From NCBI GenBank assembly GCA_946186115.1, contig CAMHLV010000038.1, positions 1-32,375 of the forward strand: a stretch of DNA of 32,375 bases. Direction: 5' to 3'. The number at the start of each line of letters is the position of its first letter. Positions within the stretch are counted from its first letter, which is position 1. The DNA comes from an uncultured Prevotella sp. Lineage in GTDB: Bacteria > Bacteroidota > Bacteroidia > Bacteroidales > Bacteroidaceae. The position numbers were made by a program, and so were the translations under genes. The notes beneath the pieces were generated by a model. The model did not search any database. It was given only the letters and a program-made list of their open reading frames with translations, and was not told the DNA's origin. Positions 14,850-23,876 of the stretch are shown piece by piece.

Positions 14850-15876
14850 GTATCCAGATGATTTCGCGGACGCGGCAGATGATGCTGACGAAAATTCCTA
14901 AGGCTGCGGAGAGACCGAGGGCGGCAATGGATAGCACGAAACCGCCTTCCTGAACACCCAACTGCATGGGCAGGAAGCCGATGAGGTTGGCAAAGAGCGT
15001 GGTGAAGGCCACAATGAGGATGCTATGCAGGAAGGTGAGCGTGAGTCCGCCCAAACCGCCGCCGCAGTCTATGCCGAAAAGCAGTAGCATGAACATAACC
15101 TCCATGCTCTGGACTACGCGCGACGAATATTCCAGCACGAGACTGGTGTAGAAAGCCCGCGTGTCTTGGTGATAGAGGGCGGCTATCTGTTCGTCGATAT
15201 TGTGAAGTGCCTCGGCATGGCGCTGCTGGAAGCGGCTGCTCCAGCCTCTGAGCCCTGGTATCTTGCCTATCAGATTGAGCACATATACTACGAGTCCGTT
15301 GCGGTAGCCTCGTGAGAATATCCAGAACGCCACCAGGCAGAATACGACGATAGTGCCGAGTATGGTGCCTATAGCCACCGTGATAGGCATGTCGCCTACC
15401 AATACCAAGGCGAGGTAGATGAATATAGAGATGAACCAGAACCAGAAGTGGGCAAAGAAATGCATCATGGCATAGAGGATGACACTCGACGTGGCGTGCT
15501 GCTTGTCGATATCCTTGGATAGTTCCATGATACGATATGGCTCGCCACCCAGTCCGCCTACGGGCGTGGCATAGTTGAGGGCATAGCCCGTGATGGTCAG
15601 CCGGTAGATGCGCCAGAAGAATTTCCTGCTTGACAGTCTGCGACTGGCGATTTCGTCTTTGCCCACATTTCCGAGGATGATAGCACGCCAGGCAAGGGCA
15701 TTCAAAGCATAGACAACAACCCATATTCCAACTATCGGGATTAGCCAATAGCCGGCATGGGTGATATGCTGCCACAACTCGACGAAACTGACGTCGAATG
15801 TGAACAGCATGACAACCACTGCTACACAGCCGAGGAAGAAAAAGAGGTTGTTCAGTCGCTGCTTAGTCCAAGTCAT
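14818..15876 (-). CDS. Flippase-like integral membrane protein (UPF0104 / LPG synthase TM domain)
   Basis: This 352-aa protein has about eight hydrophobic segments. The GYALNYATPVGGLGGEPYRI motif (near residue 100) is characteristic of the UPF0104/AglD group, which shares the transmembrane flippase domain of lysylphosphatidylglycerol synthase (COG0392). There is no C-terminal synthase domain, so lipid transport or an accessory role is more likely than lipid aminoacylation. I chose the ATG at 15876, which overlaps the stop of the upstream phosphatidyltransferase by ATGA. An upstream extension in the same frame has no family support. The 3' end overlaps hutI. Confidence 0.85.
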   Translation of the reverse strand: MTWTKQRLNNLFFFLGCVAVVVMLFTFDVSFVELWQHITHAGYWLIPIVGIWVVVYALNALAWRAIILGNVGKDEIASRRLSSRKFFWRIYRLTITGYALNYATPVGGLGGEPYRIMELSKDIDKQHATSSVILYAMMHFFAHFWFWFISIFIYLALVLVGDMPITVAIGTILGTIVVFCLVAFWIFSRGYRNGLVVYVLNLIGKIPGLRGWSSRFQQRHAEALHNIDEQIAALYHQDTRAFYTSLVLEYSSRVVQSMEVMFMLLLFGIDCGGGLGGLTLTFLHSILIVAFTTLFANLIGFLPMQLGVQEGGFVLSIAALGLSAALGIFVSIICRVREIIWILIGMLLMKLK

Positions 15877-16862
15877 TGTTTCTCGATTGAGTCTGCAATG
15901 CGGCGGCAGAATGCTTCGTGACGGCGATTGACGTACAAGTACAGCAGTCCCATGCCAACGATTTCCCATACGAAATTCATGACTGGAATGTCGAGCAGAC
16001 AGAACAGGAAAAGCCAGAACGAACGGAAATTGAACGTGAGCAGGCCGTTCCAAAAGATAACAGGAAGAGAGGCGTCGTGGAATTCCTGGCGCACAGACGC
16101 CGGAATGTTGTCGGTAGAACCGAACTTCTGGCGCAGCGTCTGCATGAGGCGCTGGAACTGAGGAGTGACTTTCTCCTGTTTCTTGGTATAGTCGATATAT
16201 GACTTCTGGAAGTATCGCTCGCCCCAACTGGTTTCACTGCCCATCTGGTCGTAGATTTCCTGCTGGCGGACAGAGTTGTCGAGCTCGCTGCCCTTCTCTC
16301 CTTTAAGGAAGAACAGGTGTACCTGAATGTAGTAGTCGGCCAGGCGTTGCTGTCCGGCCAACCCGCAGACGCCCGAGATAATACCAAGCACGTAAACTAC
16401 TGCAGTGGCTATGAGCGCATTCTCTTGTGTGTCGGCTATCCCTAACCACGAGAATTCTAAGTCGTGGTGCAAATAGAAACGATATACCAGCGCGTGGTAG
16501 ATGGGGATAAACCAGGCAAAGCCTGCCACACCGTCGAGGATGCGTCCCAGGCGGCTCTTCTTGCCCGTCATGCGTGCCAACTGGCCGTCGGTACAGTCGA
16601 AGATGTCTGCTATCATGAGTAGCAGTATGGCAATGAGGTTCATCACAAATCCCCACGTTCCGCTATAATAGAAACTGCCGCAACCAAAGAAGATAGCGCT
16701 TGCTGCGCCTATTACCATAGACCAGATGGTGACGGTATTGGGGTGCACATCGAACTTTGCGAAAGCCAGTGCGCAATAATAACAGAAAGGACGGATGACA
16801 TGGAGGTCAAGCCAGTCTTCCGTCTCTGATGATTTTAGTGTCGCTTTAAAATTCTCGTCCAC
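15873..16862 (-). CDS. CDP-alcohol phosphatidyltransferase family protein
   Basis: This 329-aa membrane enzyme of the class that exchanges CMP on a CDP-linked lipid or alcohol carries D89-x2-D92-G-x2-A96-R97-x8-G106-x3-D110. The consensus continues x3-D, but here the fourth position is Gly114, so the usual catalytic Asp is not where expected. The N-terminus (TLKSSETEDWLDLHVIRPF, then HPNTVTIWSMVIG) resembles Bacteroidetes enzymes of the phosphatidylinositol-phosphate-synthase-like branch; that link is from memory and uncertain. The start is GTG at 16862, with an in-frame TAA two codons upstream. It lies between an HisC-like gene and a flippase-like gene, suggesting a phospholipid headgroup pathway. 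Confidence 0.85.
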   Translation of the reverse strand: MDENFKATLKSSETEDWLDLHVIRPFCYYCALAFAKFDVHPNTVTIWSMVIGAASAIFFGCGSFYYSGTWGFVMNLIAILLLMIADIFDCTDGQLARMTGKKSRLGRILDGVAGFAWFIPIYHALVYRFYLHHDLEFSWLGIADTQENALIATAVVYVLGIISGVCGLAGQQRLADYYIQVHLFFLKGEKGSELDNSVRQQEIYDQMGSETSWGERYFQKSYIDYTKKQEKVTPQFQRLMQTLRQKFGSTDNIPASVRQEFHDASLPVIFWNGLLTFNFRSFWLFLFCLLDIPVMNFVWEIVGMGLLYLYVNRRHEAFCRRIADSIEKQ

Positions 16863-16869
16863 TTCTTAC

Positions 16870-16957
16870 TTCAATTCTTCAATTCTTCAACTCTTCAATC
16901 CTTCAATTCTTCAATCCTTCAATTCTTCAATCCTTCAATTCTTCAACTCTTCAATTT
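16870..16957. repeat. Octamer tandem repeat TTCAATTC, 11 units
   Basis: Eleven 8-bp units of TTCAATTC, with variants TTCAACTC, TTCAATCC and TTCAATTT, fill the whole gap between the HisC-like gene and the phosphatidyltransferase. They extend 15 bases into the HisC-like reading frame, so its stop codon and last residues (KLKS) are repeat-encoded. The same octamer recurs at 31382-31405. Confidence 0.95.
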
Positions 16958-18007
16958 TTCATACACTGCCTTGATGGTGTCGCAGACAAACTGTGTCTGT
17001 TCCTTGCGACCAAGTGTAATGCGCAGGCACGACTCGAGGCCCTTGTCGCCCATAAACTTAATCTTGTAGTCTTGAATCTTGAGGGCTTCCATCAGGGCAT
17101 CCTTGATCTCAAGAGGATACTTGATGAGGATGAAGTTGGCTACTGACTTGTAAACCTTGAAGCCGGGAAGCTGTCCCAGTTCCTTCTTATACAGCTGGCG
17201 GCCCCATTCCATGTCGTCGGCAACGCGGCGGTAGTGCTCGTCGCTTTCGAGGGCGGCCAGTGCCACAGCTTCAGAGAAGCGGTTGTAGCCCAAATACTTG
17301 TTGACGTAGCTCAGGAACTGATCGTGGCCCTTGCCGATGAATCCGAATCCGCAGCGGAGACCGGGCAGTCCGTAGAACTTCGACAGCGTGCGGGAGATAA
17401 TCAGGTTTGAGTATTTGTTTACCAGGGGAGCAATATAGTCGGTATCGCTCGAAATGAAGCTGGCATAAGCCTCGTCGATGAGCACAATCGTGTCGGAGGG
17501 GATATTCTCCATGATGCGGCCCGTCTCTTCAGGTGTCAGACCGTTGCCGGTGGGGTTGTTGGGCGAAGCCAGCAGCAGCATGCGGGGATGCACGCGGTTG
17601 GCGTATTCTATGACCTCATCGACATCGTAGGCAAAGGTGTCTTCCTGCTCGTGCAGGGGATACATCTCGAAGGTGCCGCCGCACTCAGAGGCTACGCGGT
17701 TGTAGTACCACCATGAGAACTCGGGGATGAGAATCTTGGTGTTGGGTGTCTGGGCGTCTCCCTGGCTGTTGATAGACAGGAAGTAGTGGATGGCATTCTT
17801 CAGCATATCCTCGCCACCATAGGTCAGCAGCACCTGCTCCTCGGGGACATTGTAGATTTCGCTCAGTCGGACACTGATGACACTCTTCTTGCCCTCATCG
17901 TAGATGCGAGTATAGAAACACAGTGTCTTGGGGTCGAAATTCTTGATGGCTTCAACCACCTTCTGACTTGGCTCGAAATTGAATTCGTTTCTATCAAGAT
18001 AATTCAT
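16943..18007 (-). CDS. Histidinol-phosphate aminotransferase-like PLP enzyme
   Basis: This is a fold-type I aminotransferase (354 aa). SPNNPTG (148-154) and DEAY (near 179) contact PLP, and SRTLSK (205-210) holds the Schiff-base K210, followed by GLPGLRCGF. These are all hallmarks of HisC/CobD relatives. No other his genes are nearby and the downstream genes concern phospholipids, so the substrate may not be histidinol phosphate. CobD-like or headgroup-related activity is possible. The -7 box TACCTTTG lies about 32 bases upstream. Confidence 0.8.
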   Translation of the reverse strand: MNYLDRNEFNFEPSQKVVEAIKNFDPKTLCFYTRIYDEGKKSVISVRLSEIYNVPEEQVLLTYGGEDMLKNAIHYFLSINSQGDAQTPNTKILIPEFSWWYYNRVASECGGTFEMYPLHEQEDTFAYDVDEVIEYANRVHPRMLLLASPNNPTGNGLTPEETGRIMENIPSDTIVLIDEAYASFISSDTDYIAPLVNKYSNLIISRTLSKFYGLPGLRCGFGFIGKGHDQFLSYVNKYLGYNRFSEAVALAALESDEHYRRVADDMEWGRQLYKKELGQLPGFKVYKSVANFILIKYPLEIKDALMEALKIQDYKIKFMGDKGLESCLRITLGRKEQTQFVCDTIKAVYEKLKS

Positions 18008-18038
18008 GTTCTTTCTTATTTAATGTTGTTACAGCCTG

Positions 18039-18083
18039 CAAAGGTACGAATTTAAATTGGAAATTGAAAATTGAAAACTGAAA
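18039..18083 (-). promoter_or_regulatory. Promoter of the HisC-like gene, with a 7-bp repeat at its -33 side
   Basis: TACCTTTG (18046-18039) is a good minus-strand -7 box. The -33 region is TTTC at 19 bases, not TTTG. This region is part of four ATTGAAA-type 7-bp units (18056-18083), so changes in repeat number would move or remake the -33 box. Confidence 0.5.
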
Positions 18084-18130
18084 ATTAAGTGAAAAGTGTA
18101 TAATTTCTCGCTTGTTACCAATTTATTTTG

Positions 18131-18138
18131 TATCTTTG
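18131..18138 (+). promoter_or_regulatory. Promoter -7 box of the lipoprotein gene
   Basis: TATCTTTG matches TAnnTTTG and lies 24 bases before the ATG. No clear TTTG stands at the right distance upstream. Confidence 0.5.
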
Positions 18139-18162
18139 CACAGTATTTATCAAATATTGCAG

Positions 18163-18741
18163 ATGAAAAAAGTATTTGTTGTAACTGCAGCAGTATGTGC
18201 CGCCTTTGTTCTGGCAGCGTGCAGTGAGAAGAAAAAGAGTGACGACATCATAGCCCCACGGGTGGTCAAGGCCAAGCCTCAGGCTCCGGTGAGGATGCAG
18301 GAGTATAATGACGAGCGTGATGTGGAATGGATAGGGAAGACATATCATGTGGCTATTCATCGCCAGCCTTCCGACTCGCTGCCTATGGTGAAGGATGATA
18401 CAGGGCAGAAGTTTGTTGACAATGTCTTTTCGCTGGTTGTCTCACGTGCTGACGGCTCGGTATTCTTCAGCCGCACATTCACGAAACCGGCTTTCAATGA
18501 CTATATCACCAATGAGTTCCGTAAGGCGGGAATCCTGGAAGGTCTTGTGTTTGACAAGGCCGATGGCGACTGGTTGGAATTTGCTGCCAGCGTAGGACTG
18601 CCACAGACGGACGAGTATATTCCTATGATAGTCAGACTGTCGCGAATGGGACAGTTGGTTATCAAGCAGGATACACAGATGGATACCAACGGCGACACTG
18701 GCAACGATTCGCAGTCAGACAGCAACGACGACGATATCTAA
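18163..18741 (+). CDS. DUF4738-type lipoprotein
   Basis: This 192-aa protein starts MKKVFVVTAAVCAAFVLAAC, a signal peptide with lipobox and lipidated Cys20. The rest resembles DUF4738 lipoproteins of Prevotella and Bacteroides: a KKKSDDIIAPRVVKAKPQAP linker, then RDVEWIGKTYHVAI and a beta-rich domain with DEYIPMIVRLSRMG. The function is unknown. The C-terminus is an acidic, Asn/Asp-rich tail. I chose the ATG at 18163 because it begins the signal peptide. The gene is alone on its strand and ends 4 bases before the convergent HAD gene. Confidence 0.85.
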   Translation: MKKVFVVTAAVCAAFVLAACSEKKKSDDIIAPRVVKAKPQAPVRMQEYNDERDVEWIGKTYHVAIHRQPSDSLPMVKDDTGQKFVDNVFSLVVSRADGSVFFSRTFTKPAFNDYITNEFRKAGILEGLVFDKADGDWLEFAASVGLPQTDEYIPMIVRLSRMGQLVIKQDTQMDTNGDTGNDSQSDSNDDDI

Positions 18742-18745
18742 ATAC

Positions 18746-19480
18746 CTAAACCGTCTCGGCTACTATGCCTTTCCACTGCTCGCATAGTGCTGTCATAGCG
18801 GGAAATATGAGGTCGGCTCCTTCTGCTGCCAGAATAGCGTCGGGCAGCGGACCGGTGTTGACGGCAATGGTGAAACAGCGGGCTGCAACGGCAGCACGCA
18901 CACCCAGCGGCGCATTCTCTACGACGATGGTCTCCCATGGTTCCACTCCGCATTTCTTCATCCCCATCAGGTAAGGCTCTGGGTTGGGCTTTCCGTGTGT
19001 CACGTCGAAGGCCGTCACGATGAGTTCCTTACGGAGCAGACCGTCGAAGTCTGTCAGCAACTTATCCAGCAGAGCGTGCTGTGCGCTGCCGGTCACCACG
19101 CAGATCTTCAGTCCGCCGTCTTTTATCTGCTGCATCAGGGGTTTGATGCCGGGCATGATTCTGGCTGGAGTCTGCTGGCAGTGGTATGCAAACACCTTTG
19201 CCTTATGGTCATACATCTCCTGGGCTTCGTCGTCAGAGAGTTCGCGGTGCCACTGCTCGCGTGCCAGTTGCTTGATGGTCTCTACGCCGCGCATGCCCTC
19301 ATATTGGTAGGCTCCCTCGTAGGGCATGTCCAAGCCGTAGGTTGACATCGATTCGTGCCAGCTGACGGAGTGGTTCGACATCGAGTCGTAGATGACGCCA
19401 TCCATATCGAAAAGCACGGCTTTCGGGCTAAACTGCCCGAAGCCGTGCTTATTTATGAAATGCGTGATAGCCTTACTCAT
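18746..19480 (-). CDS. HAD-superfamily phosphatase / beta-phosphoglucomutase-like
   Basis: This is a 244-aa HAD enzyme. Motif [12 protein letters not shown], has D25 as nucleophile and D27 as acid/base. Motif II is VVTGSAQ, Lys is in HGKPNPEPY, and motif IV is [12 protein letters not shown]. The helical cap between motifs I and II fits the beta-phosphoglucomutase/sugar-phosphatase subgroup. The substrate cannot be read from sequence. The ATG at 19480 overlaps the end of pgi by 8 bases, suggesting a sugar-phosphate substrate and coupled translation. Confidence 0.88.
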   Translation of the reverse strand: MSKAITHFINKHGFGQFSPKAVLFDMDGVIYDSMSNHSVSWHESMSTYGLDMPYEGAYQYEGMRGVETIKQLAREQWHRELSDDEAQEMYDHKAKVFAYHCQQTPARIMPGIKPLMQQIKDGGLKICVVTGSAQHALLDKLLTDFDGLLRKELIVTAFDVTHGKPNPEPYLMGMKKCGVEPWETIVVENAPLGVRAAVAARCFTIAVNTGPLPDAILAAEGADLIFPAMTALCEQWKGIVAETV

Positions 19481-20825
19481 TTGCAATGCGCTCCTTTATT
19501 GCTTTTGAGTCAGCCTCGTAGCCAGGCTTGTCGAGCAGGGCAAACATATTCTTCTTGTATGCTTCTACTCCAGGCTGATTGAACGGGTTGACACCGAGTA
19601 CGTTGCCGCTGATGCCGCAGCCAATCTCGAAGAAATAGATAAGCTGACCAATATAGTACTCGTTGAGTTCGGGAACGCTGATGCGGATGTTGGGCACTCC
19701 GCCGTCAACGTGAGCCAGACGTGTTCCTAACTCAGCCATCTTGTTCACTTCATCGACACGCTTGCCTGCCAGGAAGTTCAGTCCGTCAAGGTTCTCGTCG
19801 TCGCTGGGGAACAGCAGGCTGCGGTTAGGCTTCTCGATCGAGATAACGGTCTCGAAGATGGTGCGCTCGCCGTCCTGAATCCACTGACCCATAGAGTGCA
19901 GGTCGGTAGTGAAGTCGCAGGATGCAGGGAAAATACCCTTCTTGTCCTTACCTTCTGATTCTCCGTACAGTTGCTTCCACCACTCAGAGATGAAATGCAG
20001 CTTGGGCTGGTAGTTCACCATGATCTCAATCTTCTTGCCAGCGCCATAGAGTCCGTTGCGCACTGCAGCATACTGGGCAGCGAGGTTCTCTTCGAAAGGA
20101 ACATCCTTGCCGCAAGCCTTCTCCATATCGGCAGCGCCCTGAACGAGGGCCTTGATATCGAAACCGGCGCAGGCTATTGGGAGCAGACCTACTGGTGTGA
20201 GAACCGAGAAGCGTCCGCCGACATTGTCAGGGATGATGAATGACTTGTAGCCTTCCTTGTCGGCACAGGTGCGTGCAGCACCACGCTTGGCATCGGTAAC
20301 GGCTACGATAACATCCTTGGCAGCCTCCTTACCCATCTGGGCCTCGCACTGTTTCTTCAACAGGCGGAAGGTCAGTGCTGTCTCGGTCGTTGTGCCTGAC
20401 TTGGAGATGTTGATGACACCGAATTTCTTTCCTTTGAGATACTCGGTCATCTCCGAGAGGTAATCCTCACCGATATTGTTGCCGGCAAAGAGGATGACGG
20501 GGTTCTTCTTGTCCTGGATGAGCCATGTGAACGAATTGCCCAAAGCCTCGATCACGGCGCGTGCTCCCAAATAAGAGCCGCCGATTCCGGCTACTACTAC
20601 CACCTCGCACTTCTCGCGCAGCGTATTTGCTACAGCCTGTACCTCGTCGAGGAATGCAGGGGTGATGGATGACGGCAGATGTAACCATCCCAAGAAGTCG
20701 TTGCCAGGGCATGTCCCATCTTCCAAAGCCTGCTGAGCGGCTTTCACCTTTGGCTCGAAAGCCTTCACAGCACCTGCTTCCAGGAAGCATGCTGCCTTTG
20801 TGATGTCAAGTTTGATGTTGTTCAT
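19473..20825 (-). CDS. pgi: Glucose-6-phosphate isomerase
   Basis: It interconverts glucose-6-phosphate and fructose-6-phosphate. The 450-aa length is typical of the shorter bacterial form. [46 protein letters not shown] and [14 protein letters not shown] are the conserved substrate-binding and signature blocks. It lies 26 bases after gpsA and overlaps the downstream HAD gene. Confidence 0.97.
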   Translation of the reverse strand: MNNIKLDITKAACFLEAGAVKAFEPKVKAAQQALEDGTCPGNDFLGWLHLPSSITPAFLDEVQAVANTLREKCEVVVVAGIGGSYLGARAVIEALGNSFTWLIQDKKNPVILFAGNNIGEDYLSEMTEYLKGKKFGVINISKSGTTTETALTFRLLKKQCEAQMGKEAAKDVIVAVTDAKRGAARTCADKEGYKSFIIPDNVGGRFSVLTPVGLLPIACAGFDIKALVQGAADMEKACGKDVPFEENLAAQYAAVRNGLYGAGKKIEIMVNYQPKLHFISEWWKQLYGESEGKDKKGIFPASCDFTTDLHSMGQWIQDGERTIFETVISIEKPNRSLLFPSDDENLDGLNFLAGKRVDEVNKMAELGTRLAHVDGGVPNIRISVPELNEYYIGQLIYFFEIGCGISGNVLGVNPFNQPGVEAYKKNMFALLDKPGYEADSKAIKERIANE

Positions 20826-20851
20826 AACTGTTTTAGTAATGTTTATTTTAA

Positions 20852-21847
20852 CTATCTGAAAGAGTCGGTCAATAACTTTATTTCAATCTGCGGGCTTATG
20901 CGCTCATAAAGGATGTTATAGACGGCGTCGAGTATGGGCATGTTGACGTGGCAGTGGCGGTTGATCTCCTTCATGCATTTCGTGCCGAAATATCCTTCTG
21001 CTATCATCTCCATTTCTATCTGGGCTGACTTTACCGAGTAGCCTTTTCCTATCATGGTGCCGAAGGTGCGGTTGCGCGAAAAGTTGGAGTAGCCTGTCAC
21101 CAGCAGGTCTCCCAGATATACGCTGTCAACAATATTGCGCTCTATGGGGTGTACCACCTTGAGGAAGCGTGCCATCTCCTGTACGGCATTCGACATCAGC
21201 ACGGCCTGGAAGTTGTCGCCGAACTTCAGTCCGTTGCAGATGCCTGCTGCTATGGCATAGACATTCTTCAGCACGCTGGAGTATTCTATTCCTATGACGT
21301 CGGTTGACGTCTTGGTCTTGATGTAGTTGCTGGACAGGATATCGGCAAAAGCCTCTGCTTTCTCCATGTCGGAGCATCCTACGGTGAGGTAGGAGAGGCG
21401 CTCAAGAGCCACTTCCTCTGCATGCGAAGGTCCGCCGATGCATGCCAGGTTTTCGTAAGGTACGTCATACACTTGATGGAAGAATTCCGAGCATACCAGA
21501 TTCTCGTCGGGCACGATACCCTTGATGGCCGTCACGATGTATTTGTCGCGAATGCGCGTCTTGAGCTTTTTCAGGTGACTCTTCAGATAGGGCGACGGAG
21601 TGACGAACACCAGCGTGTCGTACTGCTGCACTATCTTGTTAAGGTCGCTCGAGAAGGATATCTCGTCGATGTTGAAGTGGACACTCATCAGGTAGGCCGG
21701 GTTGTGGCCAAGTCGCTGGAAGTCTTCTATACGATCGTCGCGACGCATATACCAACCTATGTGGTGAGTCTTTCCCACTACAATCTTGGCTATAGCCGTA
21801 GCCCACGAGCCTCCACCAATAATCGCTATTCGTCCGCAGTCGTACAT
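20852..21847 (-). CDS. gpsA: Glycerol-3-phosphate dehydrogenase [NAD(P)+]
   Basis: It reduces dihydroxyacetone phosphate to sn-glycerol-3-phosphate for phospholipid synthesis. The protein has 331 aa. The Rossmann motif [17 protein letters not shown] is at the N-terminus, and [19 protein letters not shown] and [16 protein letters not shown] (with the catalytic Lys) follow in order. I chose the ATG at 21847; a TTG two codons upstream is not needed. It sits between lysS and pgi. Confidence 0.95.
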   Translation of the reverse strand: MYDCGRIAIIGGGSWATAIAKIVVGKTHHIGWYMRRDDRIEDFQRLGHNPAYLMSVHFNIDEISFSSDLNKIVQQYDTLVFVTPSPYLKSHLKKLKTRIRDKYIVTAIKGIVPDENLVCSEFFHQVYDVPYENLACIGGPSHAEEVALERLSYLTVGCSDMEKAEAFADILSSNYIKTKTSTDVIGIEYSSVLKNVYAIAAGICNGLKFGDNFQAVLMSNAVQEMARFLKVVHPIERNIVDSVYLGDLLVTGYSNFSRNRTFGTMIGKGYSVKSAQIEMEMIAEGYFGTKCMKEINRHCHVNMPILDAVYNILYERISPQIEIKLLTDSFR

Positions 21848-21848
21848 T

Positions 21849-21898
21849 AACAATAAACGTTAGCCAATAACCAATAAACAATAAACGTTAGCCAATAA
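21849..21898. repeat. Two 22-bp direct repeats in the lysS-gpsA gap
   Basis: The unit AACAATAAACGTTAGCCAAT plus AA occurs at 21849-21870 and 21877-21898, a period of 28 bases. A third partial AATAAACGTTAG follows at the lysS stop. It fills the entire intergenic gap. Confidence 0.85.
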
Positions 21899-21901
21899 AC
21901 G

Positions 21902-23689
21902 TTAGGCTTGCGCCTTTTCAATCCATTGTGCGATGTCGTCAACAGAAGGCTTCTGCATGTCGAGCTTGTACTTCTTCACGATGTCGCCAATCTTCTGCTG
22001 CAGGCCCTGGGCCTTCTCGCCGGAGATGTTCTGCACGAGGTTGAAACCAGCCTTGCGCAATACAGGCACCCACTCTTCGCCGACTCCTATTTCTGCCCAT
22101 TCAGCCGGTGTTGACTGAGGAATCTTCTTCTCGGGCTTCATCTGCGGGAACAGCATGACCTCGCCAATGGCAAACTTACCCGTGAGGAGCATCACCAGAC
22201 GGTCGATACCGATACCGATGCCAAACGTGGGGGGCATACCATATTGCAAGGCGCGGAGGAAGTCGTGATCGATGATCATAGCTTCGTCGTCGCCCTTGTC
22301 GGCAAGGCGCATCTGCTCTACGAAGCGCTCTTCCTGGTCGATGGGGTCGTTGAGCTCTGAGTATGCGTTGGCCAGCTCTTTACCGTTCACCATCAGCTCG
22401 AAACGCTCGGTGAGACCGGGCTTGGAGCGGTGCATCTTGGTAAGGGGCGACATCTCAACGGGATAGTCGGTAATGAAAGTAGGCTGTATGAATGTGCCTT
22501 CGCAGAACTCGCCAAAGAGCTCGTCAATCAGCTTGCCCTTACCCATGGTTTCATCAACGTCCATGCCCTTTGAGAGGCAGAACTGACGAATCTCGTCCTC
22601 TGTCTTGCCGTCGCAGTCAAAACCGGTCTTCTCCTTGATGGCATCGAGTATGGGCAGTCTGCGATAAGGTGCTTTAAACGAAATGATATTGCCGTCAATT
22701 TCCACTTCAGGCTTGCCGTTGACAGCGGTACAGATCTCCTCCAGCATGTTTTCCGTAAATGTCATACCCCACAGCAAGTCCTTATAGCTGACATACAGCT
22801 CCATGCAGGTGAACTCGGGGTTGTGAGTCTTGTCCATGCCCTCATTGCGGAAATTCTTGCCCATCTCATAGACGCCCTCGAAACCGCCGACAATCAGGCG
22901 CTTCAGATACAGCTCTGTGGCAATGCGCATATACATGTCCTGGTTCAGCGCATTGAAGTGTGTGATGAACGGACGTGCTGAGGCACCGCCGGCAATGTTC
23001 TGGAGTATCGGGGTGTCAACCTCAGTGTATCCGGCATTGTCCAAGATGCGGCGTATAGTGCGAATAATGGTGGCACGCTTGAGGAAAGTCTCCTTCACGC
23101 CAGCATTTACAATCAGGTCAACATAGCGCTGGCGATAGCGCAGCTCGGGATCGTCAAAGGCATCGTAAACCTTGCCGTCGGCATCGGTCTTCACGACAGG
23201 CAGTGGCTTCAGACTCTTGCTAAGCACTGTCAGCTCCAACACATGCACGCTGATCTCACCGGTTTTTGTGCGGAATACATATCCCTTGACACCGATGAAG
23301 TCGCCAAGGTCGAGCAGCTTCTTGAAAACTATATTATAAAGGTCTTTGTTCTCGTTCGGGCAGATAGCGTCACGCTGTACATAAACCTGAATGCGCCCCT
23401 TGGAGTCCTGTAATTTGGCAAAGGCGGCTTTTCCCATGATACTCTTGCTCATGATACGACCGGCGATGCTCACCATGCGACTGTTCTCAGGTGTTGCTGT
23501 CTCGCGCACATCGTTGCCTTCTTCGTCTTTACCAATGACGGGCAAATCCTCAAAATCGTTGATGATGTCGGTGCTCCATGCTGTTACAGGGTATTCTGCT
23601 GCAGGATAGGGGTTTATGCCCATCTGGCGCAACTGTTGCAGACTTTCGCGTCTGCCAATCTCTTGTTCACTAAGTTCTAAAACGTTCAT
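21902..23689 (-). CDS. lysS: Lysyl-tRNA synthetase, class II
   Basis: It charges tRNA-Lys. An N-terminal OB-fold anticodon domain (VSIAGRIMSKSIMGKAAFAK) is followed by the class II core: motif 2 (FRNEGMDKTHNPEFTCMELY) and motif 3 (GIGIGIDRLVMLLT). The protein is 595 aa against about 505 in E. coli. After motif 3 there is an added tail of about 70 residues (WVPVLRKAGFNLVQNISGEK and onward), a feature of Bacteroidetes LysS. The ATG at 23689 (MNVLELSEQEIGRR) fits the family; the longer frame from 23737 would begin upstream of the -7 box region and is unlikely. Confidence 0.96.
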   Translation of the reverse strand: MNVLELSEQEIGRRESLQQLRQMGINPYPAAEYPVTAWSTDIINDFEDLPVIGKDEEGNDVRETATPENSRMVSIAGRIMSKSIMGKAAFAKLQDSKGRIQVYVQRDAICPNENKDLYNIVFKKLLDLGDFIGVKGYVFRTKTGEISVHVLELTVLSKSLKPLPVVKTDADGKVYDAFDDPELRYRQRYVDLIVNAGVKETFLKRATIIRTIRRILDNAGYTEVDTPILQNIAGGASARPFITHFNALNQDMYMRIATELYLKRLIVGGFEGVYEMGKNFRNEGMDKTHNPEFTCMELYVSYKDLLWGMTFTENMLEEICTAVNGKPEVEIDGNIISFKAPYRRLPILDAIKEKTGFDCDGKTEDEIRQFCLSKGMDVDETMGKGKLIDELFGEFCEGTFIQPTFITDYPVEMSPLTKMHRSKPGLTERFELMVNGKELANAYSELNDPIDQEERFVEQMRLADKGDDEAMIIDHDFLRALQYGMPPTFGIGIGIDRLVMLLTGKFAIGEVMLFPQMKPEKKIPQSTPAEWAEIGVGEEWVPVLRKAGFNLVQNISGEKAQGLQQKIGDIVKKYKLDMQKPSVDDIAQWIEKAQA

Positions 23690-23734
23690 TGTTATCGTTT
23701 CGTTTTTCGTTTTCCGTTTTCGTCTTATCGCTTG

Positions 23735-23742
23735 CAAAGATA
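23735..23742 (-). promoter_or_regulatory. Promoter -7 box of lysS
   Basis: TATCTTTG on the minus strand, about 46 bases before the lysS ATG. The intervening leader is made of CGTTTT-type repeats similar to the complement of the menF/menD junction repeat. No TTTG was found at 19-21 bases. Confidence 0.5.
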
Positions 23743-23823
23743 CGAAATAAATATGAAATATGTATGATGATTTAAGAATTATTAGTCCGTAGGTTAAATA
23801 TTTACTAAAAAAGTTGACATATG

Positions 23824-23855
23824 TTTGGAAGTTTGTAGAATAATGACTATATTTG
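23824..23855 (+). promoter_or_regulatory. Promoter of the ROK-men gene run
   Basis: TTTG (23824-23827), 20 bases, TATATTTG (23848-23855) is a perfect consensus, 21 bases before the first ROK ATG. No further consensus promoter was seen until after menD, so all six genes may be one transcript. Confidence 0.75.
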
Positions 23856-23876
23856 TAGCAGTTTTAAATTTGAACT

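Noticed and set aside
14818..16227. 469-aa reading of the flippase-like gene
   Set aside because: The first 117 residues overlap the phosphatidyltransferase coding region and look non-protein-like. The ATG at 15876 with an ATGA overlap gives the normal family length.
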